From positions 1-13,365 of the forward strand of contig JSYX01000774.1 of the NCBI GenBank assembly GCA_000787465.1: 13,365 nucleotides of DNA, given 5' to 3'. The notes beneath the pieces are model-generated. The model worked only from the letters and a program-made list of their open reading frames with translations. It was not told where the DNA came from and did not search any database. Within the stretch, counting starts at the first letter, position 1. Each line of letters begins with the position of its first letter. Made by a program: the position numbers and the translations under genes. This document shows, in pieces, positions 1 to 8,842 of this stretch. Source of the DNA: Thermomucor indicae-seudaticae. Its lineage: Eukaryota > Mucoromycota > Mucoromycetes > Mucorales > Lichtheimiaceae.

Positions 1-2
1 TA

Positions 3-413
3 CATCCGTTCGTCCTCCCAAGGGGTGCTGTGGCACATATGGACAGTAAGCTTTCAAAGACCTTGATGAAGGCTGCTAAAGGACAAGGCAACATTTCCAT
101 CTGTAAAATCAATGAATACATGACCTCACAAGTCTGTCCGAAGTGTATATCATCAGAAGAAAACCCTGAAGCAGTGATAACCGAGAATTTGCGCAGAGAA
201 GTCCGCAGACGATGGTTTGGTGAAGAAGATAGCTTAGATGACCAGAGGAGACTCAAGGTGATTCGGATCAAACATTGCCCTCGATGCGGTACGATCTACC
301 ATAGGGACACTATGGCTGCGCATAACATGGCGATTGCAGCGAAATCCTTAATCGTCCACGGAAAAAGGCCACTCTGCTTTATCAAGCCTTCAAGGAGGCT
401 GTCCCAGGCATGA
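3..413 (+). CDS. Fanzor (eukaryotic TnpB-like nuclease), C-terminal part
   Basis: The frame is open from the left edge of the window to a TGA stop, so this is the 3' end of a longer gene. It shows a split zinc ribbon, with CPKC after the motif INEYMTSQV and CPRC about 65 residues later. The ribbon is followed directly by HRDTMAAHNMA. This arrangement is the C-terminal zinc ribbon plus RuvC-III region of TnpB/Fanzor RNA-guided nucleases, and the Asp in HRD is the expected third RuvC catalytic residue. RuvC-I, RuvC-II and the N-terminal domains lie outside the window, so activity cannot be judged. Eukaryotic context makes Fanzor the right name rather than bacterial TnpB. A second, broken Fanzor-like gene follows in the same direction from about 1493. 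Confidence 0.85.
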   Translation, partial: HPFVLPRGAVAHMDSKLSKTLMKAAKGQGNISICKINEYMTSQVCPKCISSEENPEAVITENLRREVRRRWFGEEDSLDDQRRLKVIRIKHCPRCGTIYHRDTMAAHNMAIAAKSLIVHGKRPLCFIKPSRRLSQA

Positions 414-621
414 CTATAAATTGCCCGTTTTTTTATTCCACGTTAAACCCGGCGACGACCCCGGTGGCTGCCCGTTTCAGGGCGTACAGGCTTCGGCTTG
501 GCAAGTACAATGAAGCAAATATTTTACTCCAGCAAGATGCTAACTTAAGAATGTTTTACGCTGGTGGAAATACTTTTTGCGGCTGGCTACATCCTCTTTT
601 GCTAATGTAAGTGTACGCTAT
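414..621 (+). other. Fanzor 3' tract, possible guide-RNA region
   Basis: This tract follows the Fanzor stop codon directly. It begins with a T-run, then a GC-rich part (about 445-500) with short self-complementary pieces such as GCCC/GGGC and CCGG/CCGG. In TnpB and Fanzor systems the guide RNA is commonly encoded at the 3' end of the nuclease gene, so this is where one would be expected. A GTAAGT donor-like site at 607 and a short open frame (430-606) leave open that part of it is an exon of the next gene. The structure is not convincing enough by eye to call an RNA. Confidence 0.25.
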
Positions 622-623
622 TA

Positions 624-1490
624 TGGTGCAACCAAGCTTAAACCGAGTCATATTTTAGTCGGTTTTCAAAAATTAATAACTTCGTCATAACTGCATGTTA
701 CTAAAGACTGTCTGCAGAATCGATAGATATCGCAAAGATAAATCGACTGTGCAGACACATTTTCAATATCTCTTTTCTGTGCTGAGATATTTGCCTTAAA
801 AGTAGGGTTCCGAACAGAGCTCTGGTCTCTGGTTTCGCTCTGCTCTGCTCTGGTTTTTCGGGACCCTACTTAAAAGGTTACTAAGTGAGGACGAAATTCA
901 AACAGTCGGACATTAAAATTGAAGACGTATCATCCAATGCAAATGCGTAATGTCATTGACTCCGACTTAATGTTCCACATACAGAAACGCTGAGTGAAGG
1001 AATCGAAAGCCCAGGGAAGAAGAGCAACTAATACGCAATTACCAAAATTTTGCGTAAGAGACTTACTAATAATCAAACGATGCCCAATGAAGAGTGATAA
1101 ATAGCGTTCAAACTAAATAAAGCAAAATTAATAATTTGTCAAAGCTTAGCTGCTCCACCGTACGATTGCCTCCATCTACAAAACGGGCCGCCAGAGACCA
1201 ATGCGACCACCCATTCATAGCTCTCAAAGAGTGGCTACCAGAATCTCTAGATTCTGCCGCGTTGGCGTAGATAAGACAGTTTGAAAGGAAGGCATTTCGT
1301 TACACAGACGCGTACGCGAAGTTCTACAGTGGCCTGGACGCAATGGCGGAAGTCAAGCGCTACAAACCTCATAAAGGGGTTGCGGTCAAGGATTGAAAAT
1401 AAACGGAGATTGAAAAGCCTGTTATCGGGATTTGAAATTGGGAAATTGAAACATTTTCGATTTTGACTCGGTTTAAGCTCGGTTGCACCA
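624..1490. mobile_element. Tc1/mariner-like non-autonomous element (867 bp)
   Basis: The ends are inverted repeats. The left end reads TGGTGCAACCAAGCTTAAAC from 624, and the right end is its reverse complement with one mismatch over about 27 bases (left 624-650, right 1464-1490). Each end is bordered by TA (622-623 and 1491-1492), the target duplication typical of the Tc1/mariner group. No transposase-like frame lies inside, so the element would need a transposase from elsewhere. A 66-bp hAT-like element is nested at 803-868. Beyond these repeats I see nothing else in the roughly 870 bp. The right end abuts the Fanzor-like open frame that starts at 1493. Confidence 0.75.
803..868. mobile_element. 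66-bp hAT-like mini-MITE
   Basis: The element starts TAGGGTTCCGAA and ends with the near-complement TTCGGGACCCTA (11 of 12 bases pair). It is flanked by the perfect 8-bp duplication CTTAAAAG at 795-802 and 869-876. An 8-bp duplication with TAGGG ends is typical of hAT elements. The interior is a GCTCT/CTGGT-rich run. It sits inside the mariner-like element, so it inserted later. Its tip differs by one base in 12 from the larger MITE at 2441. Confidence 0.8.
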
Positions 1491-2440
1491 TACGAGACTT
1501 CCGACTGGCAAGTCTAAAGCAAAGCATCCTACCTGGCATAATCTATTCTTGACGCAGCAGCTGCCGGAGCTTGCAAGCCCGGCTGGTCTTTCATATACAG
1601 TAACCGACAAAATACATCAACTTGCGACAAACATACAAAACATCTGGCGCGGACGAATTTTCGGTCGATCGTTGGACCGCCTTATACTCATTCATCTAAG
1701 GACCCACTTAGCGCCCAAGCGAGAAGCAAAATACAAGGAATTTGTCGAGTGCAAATCAATGGAAGCGTCCGAAAGGAAGGAGAACAGATCACCAGCCAAT
1801 CGGCGTAGGGGGACGCGACAACTCCTGCGAAGAGAATCCCGTTACTTGCAAAAGTGCAATCAAAAAGTCGACGCGGCAACATCGGAAGAGGAAAAGGACA
1901 AATGCAAGGACAGAGCAGAGCAATGCAGGGACCGTCGGGCAGCCATGTACTCTACCCAGTCAGAAAGCCGGCCAGCGCCACCGAAGCCTATGAAGCTCCA
2001 GTACCAGTGTATAGACCAGCAGAAGACATCTGCCACAGCCGAAAATGCCGTGCCCATGCTAATCGATAACGGGCTTTGCAACGAGGACATAATCGAGGTA
2101 TTAGAGAATGCGGAAGACGAGGATGATGATGTTACGGTAGACGGTCCGAGCAGCCAGCTTGAAGTACAGGAAGAAGAAAGGGAAGTTTCCGCGCGACGAA
2201 TACGAGTCCTGAAACGGACCGCCAAAACACATTTAATCAATGGCACTGAGCTCAACAAGTTAAAAACGTCGATAAAAGAAAGTTATAAGGGATCAGACGC
2301 TTCAAGCAAGCGCGAAGTCGATACTGTAAACAAGCTTTGTTCGGTTTTGCGACCGTACATACGACCAGAGGACGTTCAGCCGTCTACCATAGCTCATTTA
2401 CCTCTTGTTCTGATCAGCAACATAGTGCAACAGGTGGCAG

Positions 2441-2707
2441 TAGGGCTCCGAATGGGCCGGGCCGGGACAAGCTGGGCTGGGCCAAGGTAAACTGGGCTGG
2501 GCCGAATCTGGGCCCAACCTCAGCCGAGGCCCGGATAAAGAGCCATCACGTAGCAATCACTTAGCAGAAAAGACGTTGTGGACTATGCAAATTAAACGAC
2601 TTCTCAAGAATCTACAGTGCGTCTTAGGGCTCCTAACTGGGCTGGGCGGCCCAGTTAGCCCAGATAGTTTGCTGGATCTGGGCCGCCCAGCCCAGTTAGG
2701 AGCCCTA
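2441..2707. mobile_element. 267-bp hAT-like MITE inside the Fanzor-like frame
   Basis: The ends are TAGGGCTCC and GGAGCCCTA, and the perfect 8-bp duplication GGTGGCAG flanks them (2433-2440 and 2708-2715). The interior is rich in GGGCTGGGCC-type repeats. The right third is a 30-bp perfect inverted repeat (2625-2654 against 2678-2707) with a 23-base loop, so it should fold into a strong hairpin. No coding capacity is visible. The insertion plus duplication is 275 bp and shifts the frame. Removing the element and one duplication joins the two sides in frame. Confidence 0.85.
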
Positions 2708-3721
2708 GGTGGCAGGTCATGGAGAATTTGCCATGGAGATTTGCCCGACTATCAGTCCTGCAAGCATACATTCGCTTGCAATCACAGCTCCCGTACTCTA
2801 CGAAAATATGAATTCAGTAGTAGGCGGTCCGAGGCATGAACTTTATGATTACACGACTCAGCCTATATCCTCGACAGTCTGGGTGTTACGCGATAAGGCT
2901 GCGACTCTTGGTTCCGTTTTTGATTTTGCAAAAGCGGAATCCATCTGCGACAGTTATGGCCTGGAATTCGACGATCGGATCGTGGTACAACCAGACGGCG
3001 CAGTTTGTATACAAGGGAAGCTGAAAAAATCTGTAAGGCCAGCGGTTTCATACAGTGACTTGAGAAAGAAACGAACCGGCAGTGCAAGCGCACGTAGCGA
3101 AACAAAGACGTCGTCTCCTTCGTCTCAAGTCGAAATCGTTGACCGGGACATCAAAGAGATCGAGAAAAATCTTAAGACCGAAAACGCCAGCCTTCGCCAA
3201 CTGACCGCGAAGATCCACGGGCTCAAACAGATTCGACCTTCGTTGTCAGTTCAAGAGAAGACTATATTGACGAAAAATCTAAAAGTGTTCAAATCGAGAC
3301 GAGCGATCAAGCAGACAGGGATCACCAAAATCAAGCTACGTCTTAAGTCACTGCGAAACCAGCGACACTCGTTGTTAAAGGCAGGTCTATCAGGATTATC
3401 AAAGGCTTCGTGCTTACTTATGGTTTATGTTCTATAGCAAAGTACGACGAAGCCTGAGAATGCACAAGCTGGAAAAAGACTCAGATATGGAGCACCCAGT
3501 CTCGAAAACTCGGCATGTGAAGATGATGCAAAACACCTCGATATACAGCAGTTCGTAGAAGACGTAGACGCTAAAGAAGGACAGGTGATGTTCGGTGGCA
3601 CTGATTATGGGCTCGTAACGATGTCCACAACTGTCGCACTAGCCAAGCAACAGTGTCTTGACAAATCAGTTTATACAACAGATACAGCTGTCTTGCCGAC
3701 CAGGTAGCTGGCAATCAAATG

Positions 3722-3863
3722 GAGCAATCTGTTAATGACATGGATGTAACCGAAAGCGAGCAAGTTGCCAACGGCATGGATGTAACCCAAAGAGAGCAAG
3801 TTGCTAACGACGTGGACGCAACCGAAAGCGAGCAAGTGGTTAAAGGTACGGACATAACCCAAT
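3722..3863 (+). repeat. 36-bp coding minisatellite, about 3.8 copies
   Basis: Full units start at 3740, 3776 and 3812, with partial units on both sides. Each 36-bp unit encodes a 12-residue repeat of the form MDVTESEQVANG, with a few substitutions. It lies in the Fanzor-like pseudogene between the GGTDYGL segment and the basic segment, where a flexible acidic linker would be tolerated. The last unit runs into an in-frame TAA and then a CAA/CAG-rich stretch. Confidence 0.8.
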
Positions 3864-4197
3864 AACAACAACAGCAGCAACAAACCCAAAGTGAACAAGC
3901 CGTCGTCCAGACGGATGAAGCGTCGCGATTAAAATGTCTGCGGATTACAGCTGGTGAGATCAACCAGAAAGGGCTTGTACGAAAATATCAGAAGAAACGT
4001 GAGCGAAGAAAGGTATCTAAAAGTGATACTGTAAGTTATTGTATACAGAGTAATATTTTTAAATGGGATATCTTGTTGCAGAATTTGGACAAAGGGGTTG
4101 TGGAGGGCGAGTCGGAACTCGCAGAAAATACGTTTGATATAGTTGTTTGAAAATTCAATCACGACAAGAACGGTTTTTGACCGAAGCCCAAACTTAG

Positions 4198-4205
4198 GAA
4201 TTTCT
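4198..4205. repeat. Target-site duplication, left copy (GAATTTCT)
   Basis: These eight bases directly abut the CACCTG end of the left inverted repeat. The same eight bases abut the right end. Perfect identity suggests a fairly recent insertion. Confidence 0.93.
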
Positions 4206-4369
4206 CACCTGTGTCTACCGAAAATTAGCGGAATACAAGCCGCGTTTTTCCCAAAAAATTCATGGATTATGTTCCAAAGCCTCTGCGCCCAAATTCCCCA
4301 AATCCCTCAAATTCCTCAAGTCTGCTGACTTCGGATCGCTCCTTCAATCCGTGGCAGCGAGGAAGGCTG
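4206..4369 (+). repeat. Left terminal inverted repeat (164 bp)
   Basis: It pairs with 13000-13141 in reverse orientation. Positions 4206-4220 match 13127-13141 exactly. Positions 4243-4369 match 13000-13126 with two mismatches (4269 and 4271). Positions 4221-4242 (22 bp) exist only on this side and lie between short CCG repeats. Confidence 0.95.
4290..4316 (+). repeat. Three tandem 9-bp units in the left TIR
   Basis: The units are CAAATTCCC, CAAATCCCT and CAAATTCCT, head to tail. The same array is present in the right repeat (13053-13079, reverse orientation). Regular short repeats near transposon ends are often transposase-binding sites; that role is inferred here. Confidence 0.7.
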
Positions 4370-5356
4370 ATGCCTGTTAGGTCGTTGCGATGCATCTCCA
4401 TGCAGCACATACAGTATATGCTAAGGATTAGCTTTATCCAAGCTATCTAAAATAAAAGATAGAGAATAGTGTATAAAGCAGGTTAGTTCTGTCGACCGAG
4501 TTGAAATATTGAAGATAAAGAGCCTTAATCTCGCAATCTTTCATCTCCCATGAAGATAGTCTTGGATGAGTGTTTTATGTACCAGTCAATAAATGCGATT
4601 TGGATTGCTTGTAGCAATACTCTCCAACTTCGTGCAATTTGACTTAGAAATTCAACAGTCGCGAGAATAGCAGCTTGTTTCGACACACAACAACCAAGAA
4701 TGTCCAAGGTTACGATTCGTCTAATAGCAATACCAACAGTCAAAGCATTGCCGACTTAAACGATAGTGTCAGGCTCTTGAGTTTATGCTTCCTTTTCCTT
4801 TTCTTTTGCTCCTCAGAAAGTTACAAGCTATTATCGGCGGAGCAGTAGGACTGCAGAGCGGTTACTGGGTAGATAGACTATTGTGTTTAAGCGTACTTCA
4901 ACGACATGAATCAGGGATCTCGGGTTGGATGAAGAATGTGAGTCGAGGTTACTAGGGTAAATTGATATAGGCATGTGGGGTCCAACATGACACACTCGGC
5001 AGTAATGATCATCGTAGCACTTCATATTTAGCTTTGGATCCTGGATCCATTTGGCTATCTTTGTGGATACGCTAGAGCAATCTGCACATATTCAATTCCC
5101 ATAGAAAATTCATATAGAGCGTGCTATTAGTAGTTATAAGGGAATATCTTGCAGCGCCACGGGCTCAACAGACCGTTCTGTTATTGTCAACATCACAAAC
5201 AATGCAGGGCATTGTTTTCACGAGGTCTATAGCTATTTTGAGTAGGCAGGAACATTGAAGCGACGCTCGAAGAGGATATTATGTAATTGCAAAAACATAG
5301 AAGAAAGGGTATTCAATCTGTCGATCATTGCTTTCCTTTTTTCGCGCGCCACTAAA
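4370..5356 (+). other. Noncoding 5' region of the transposase gene
   Basis: About 990 bp between the left inverted repeat and the first ATG of the transposase. Short open frames occur on both strands (for example 4743-4525 on the - strand), but they lack recognisable motifs or continuation across splice sites. The stretch contains pyrimidine-rich runs around 4790-4812. It presumably holds the transposase promoter; I cannot point to a convincing TATA box. Confidence 0.5.
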
Positions 5357-8300
5357 ATGCCTGAGCATCAACAGCAGCAGCAACAACAACAGCAAAATCA
5401 ACTATCCTCAGTAGGAAGCTTTCCAACCATTTACGAGCATGTCCCAGCTCAAAAATCAAGCATCAGGGAACACGTGAGAAACAGCTCTAAACGACCCAAA
5501 GATAACGACGAAGAGCTGAACAATATGAAGGTCGAAAAAGTCGGGAAACGGTACCACCAAAAGTACCCAACAAGGGAAACGTGGTTCGCTTCGTCGTCCG
5601 GCTTGGAACGTCAGCAAGGCTTCGATGACTACGACGTAGACATGGGTAGCTGTTGGGATGACGAAGTGTTGCTGCCGCAACGGCCTGAGCAACCCAATCC
5701 AAACGCAACATACCAGGAGAAGAAGAAGCGCCTCGCAGAAACCTGGGACCGTTTGATTCCTGCTCTTGCCGATGCTTACGTCCGTGCTGTAGGCTATCAA
5801 GTGCCACGGGCTGACGAGCAGCAGCCTATCTCTCTCGACAACGGTCTAGCTTGTGCATGCGAAGCAGTTACGGAAAAGTCTATTAGCTGCTTTTTCATCA
5901 CAGGTAAAGCATTTTCACAGATGTCGGTTAAGATACGAATAACTCGTTTCGGTAACTTTACCACGTCGTAATCTGTACCAGGGATCAAAAAGGCCACAGT
6001 CAAACTGTGTAGCCAAAAAGCTCATCATGCGCAAAACCTGCTAAAGCAGCATTTGTTTCCGGGCAGCCCTAGTAACCCACAGGTTGGATTTCATCTTGAA
6101 CTCCTTCGCTTATATTCTTCGCTGCGTATGAAATGCCGAGTTGGATTCAAGGCATTTTGCGAGATCATGACTGATTTTCACTGGTCCAAAGTAAGCCATA
6201 GAATCCTTCACTTCATCTCCTCTATTCCTGCTTTGAAACTAACTAAATCGTAAAAGGATGTGGTTACTATGCCTCACAAAAGCTTTGGTGATGCGTTTAT
6301 GGCGTACTCTGCCATGCTGCAGCTTGTAGAACGGTCCATTATAACAAAATATGAACTGCAGAATTTTCCTTGGGACCGTTGCTGGGCTTGTCCAAAGGTA
6401 CGTGAAGGACGTGGTGACATCTTGTGTTATTAATTATGGCTACATCAATTTTATACTGTAGCCACATACGGAAAACGAGCCTACCATCACCTGCATGGAT
6501 GGCATTTTTCAATTGCGAAGGTCGAAGAATGCCATGGAGCCACTAAGAGATACAGAAGAAAGCAGAATGATAACTTCGGCAAAACACTATTTTATCGATG
6601 ATGCTACCGTAGAGCAATATGCCACAAAGCGAAACGATGTAAGATCTTTATACTGTTCTTTAAGGGCTTGTAACCAATACTTTGCAGTCTACCGAGAAGT
6701 GCGACAGTAACTTTAAAGCACTCGATTCCCGCAGAAACGCGTAGTTTTGGCGTAGCTTTGATGAGATGGGGATCTTTGGTAGTACTTGTGCCCGACATGG
6801 CATCCCATTGAAGTTTGTAAATATGAAACAAGGCGGAGAGAAGTATGCGCTTTTGTTTCCTGCTGCTCATCCATTGTCTATCCTCTTTTCTGTACTGACT
6901 TTTATTCTGACGATGTCTCCAGGTACTTTACTCCAGCCTAACAAAAAAAAAATGTCTCCAGGTACTGCTACCCTTTAGCCACAATTGGAGCTTTGCAGTC
7001 TATGATCGGCAATAACATGTACATTATGTACGATGTTGCCTGTAAATTTAAGACTTCCTTGATGGTATGTTAGGATATAGTCGGGATACGATAATGGTAT
7101 TGCATTGTTGAGGACATCTCTAACAAGATTCTTGCTCTTCTCGTTATGGCGATCAGGCTGAATTTCCCGAGATGAGTGACGCGAAACTAGCTGTGAGCGT
7201 CTTTCATGCATTCGCGCATGAAATGACCTGCCAAGTGGAGTACAATCCTCGTTTCATCGACGGCTTCGGCCTCACCGATGGCGAGTGGCTTGAGCGTCTC
7301 TGGTCATTCCCGTCTGGTTTTGTGAAGCTCACCAGACGGATGACACCAGAGCACCGTATGCTCACACTTTCGTTAGCCCTCGATCACTTCAAAAAAGAAA
7401 AGATCCTCAATATAGGTAAGATACTGTAATGCTAAAACAACACATATCTTAACAGGATGATGCTTTTCGATCGCCACCAGGAGAAGCGCTCCGTACACGC
7501 TACAAGAACGCGAAGGAACACAAAAAGGCGGCAGAAAAGGTTCTAGCGGAAAGCGGCCTTAGTGACACTGAGATGGCCCATAGATGGAATGATGTCCGGG
7601 CGCTTATGCTGCAGCAAACCCGGTCGATCATTGAATCCAGAAGACCAGCTTCTCTCGAAGCGGAGTATTACACAGAGCTTCGTTGCTACTACGGATTGAA
7701 GTAAGTTACTAGAGGTTTGTCTAACTGTTACTCATGCTAACCCAAATACTTCATCCTTCTTATAATTGTTTCGCGCGTAGGAAAACAATTGAAAATAATG
7801 GACCACGCTCAGACATTACTGTTATTACCGCTTTCCGCCAAAGTTCCGAGCGTCTCATAAATTACGAGCAGAGACTCGGTATCACGACCCGCCCAGCCGT
7901 TGACTCGGAAGATTTCTTACGCACTGTGAGAAGGATGGTAGAAGATGAGCTCAATCTAGCTCGTAAACAGTTGCGCGTCTCCGTAGGTACTCTACATGGC
8001 CTTTATCAAGAAGTTGATAGGCGTCCAGCAGGTACTAGACCTTCGAGATAGGCGCTCGTTGCAGCACCACTTGGACTACGTGAGCCTTTACTGAGTATAA
8101 TACGATACACTAGGCCATAAGCTTCGTACACAATCTCTGCCGCAGTCAATTAAGAAGGAAAGACAAGCGCTGGAAAGCTTGGTAAACCAATATAATGCTG
8201 CGCGCACGAAACTTTACTTTTTGCTTCAAGGTATGTCATGCTATCTTAGCTACGCCTAAAAGCTCTCTGCAAGAGGGACCTGCGATTAAAAGGAGACTAT

Positions 8301-8842
8301 ACGTAGTGTTGCAACTTCCTTTAACAAACTTGCCTCCCGTTGCATCCTTTAAGAGCGTCGTTGATATCGACAGCAGTTTCTGGACTAACGATTCAGCAGA
8401 AACGCATGGCTTTGACAAAATTATGCGCAACCACTTGCTGAAATAGCGTGTACATGAGGAGCTTTCTTTGCTTCATGTATGTCCTCTACCTCTGAATATG
8501 TAAAGCAAAGTGATACATACGTTTCCATAGAACGAAGCTATCGGAGTCGTTGAAGCCGCAAAGGCATCAACGACAGAACTCAAGGCGGCCTACCAAGCGG
8601 CGTGTAATAACGCTGCAGATCCTGTCAACCGTGGCCATGCAGCTCTGCTTTTGAAGCTATATGAGCGTACAGAGGCATAGTCGCGTGCTGTAGAAAAACA
8701 GGTCTCCTGCTGCATTAAAGAAGAAGATACCGCTGAAGAGGGTCTTGCTGCCGAAGCAGTGAATCTAGTCAGTGACGATGATTACGAGGACAGTGATTAT
8801 GAAGATATGGATGACAATGCGGAAGATGAAATAAGTAGTTAG
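5357..8842 (+). pseudogene. KDZ transposase, 12 exons, three in-frame TAG codons
   Basis: Proposed exons are 5357-5903, 5982-6190, 6257-6397, 6462-6638, 6688-6842, 6962-7064, 7157-7415, 7481-7700, 7781-8031, 8114-8230, 8274-8476 and 8531-8842. All join in phase with GT-AG introns, giving about 897 codons. The start ATG has A at -3 and opens a Gln-rich N terminus. In order come a Cys-containing pre-domain with FPGSPSNPQVGFH (about 218-235), CWACPK (about 294-299), the strand TCMDGIFQLRR (Asp about 312), FDEMGIFGSTCARHG (about 380-395), MYDVACKF (Asp about 434), HAFAHEMTCQVEYNPRF (about 461-477) and LTDGEWLERLWS (Glu about 487). Together these are the KDZ DDE-type core. The C terminus is acidic (DDDYEDSDYEDMDD). 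In-frame TAG codons occur at 6742, 8444 and 8678 (codons 377, 784 and 844), and no TAA or TGA interrupts. Intron 10 (8231-8273) is the least certain junction. This is probably a nonsense-inactivated copy. Confidence 0.88.
6913..6966 (+). repeat. 15-bp direct repeat flanking a 24-bp A-tailed insert, in intron 5
   Basis: ATGTCTCCAGGTACT occurs at 6913-6927 and again at 6952-6966. Between them is a 24-bp segment ending in nine A residues. The layout is that of a tiny retroposed fragment with target duplication. It duplicates the 3' splice site of intron 5: the second copy continues the KDZ frame (TAC TGC TAC), while the first would lead to an in-frame TAA within a few codons. Without the extra 39 bp the intron would be 80 nt, in line with its neighbours. 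Confidence 0.7.

Larger units (their letters stand above)
1493..4197 (+). pseudogene. Second Fanzor-like gene, interrupted and decayed
   Basis: A long open frame starts at the mariner edge and runs to 2440. It resumes in the same original frame at 2716 once the MITE and one target copy are ignored, and continues to a TAG at 3435-3437. The same frame stays coding-like to a TAG at 3705, including GGTDYGLVTMS at about 3594, which resembles a RuvC-I strand with its Asp. A shifted frame then carries the 36-bp repeats and a basic stretch with ITAGEINQKG and RKYQKKRERRK (about 3945-4015), as seen after RuvC-I in Fanzor/TnpB. A good intron (GTAAGT to TTGCAG, 4031-4081) follows, then a TGA at 4148. 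A TAA at 3861-3863 and the frame changes argue for a pseudogene. The N terminus is cut by the mariner-like element and the 3' part by the KDZ transposon. Family assignment is inferred from motifs only. Confidence 0.6.

Noticed and set aside
3385..3437. An intron (GTCTAT...CTATAG) removing the TAG at 3435
   Set aside because: The splice would be 53 nt and would shift the frame into an immediate TGA, while the unspliced frame continues coding after the TAG. An in-frame stop fits better.
3671..3963. Leu/Val-rich - strand frames resembling membrane repeats
   Set aside because: They are the antisense of the 36-bp coding repeat and the CAA/CAG run.
4262..4450. Short protein frame MDYVPKPLRPNS... 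found at both ends of the element
   Set aside because: The matching peptides at 4262 (+) and 13104 (-) arise because both lie in the terminal inverted repeats. It is repeat identity, not two genes.
4525..4743. 72-aa - strand frame in the 5' region of the transposon
   Set aside because: The composition is plausible, but there is no motif, no splice continuation and no second exon nearby, so it is not reported as a gene.
8032..8113. Reading straight through 8032-8113 as transposase coding sequence
   Set aside because: That path hits TGA and TAA or a TAG. Treating it as an 82-nt GT-AG intron joins the flanking exons in phase with no stop.
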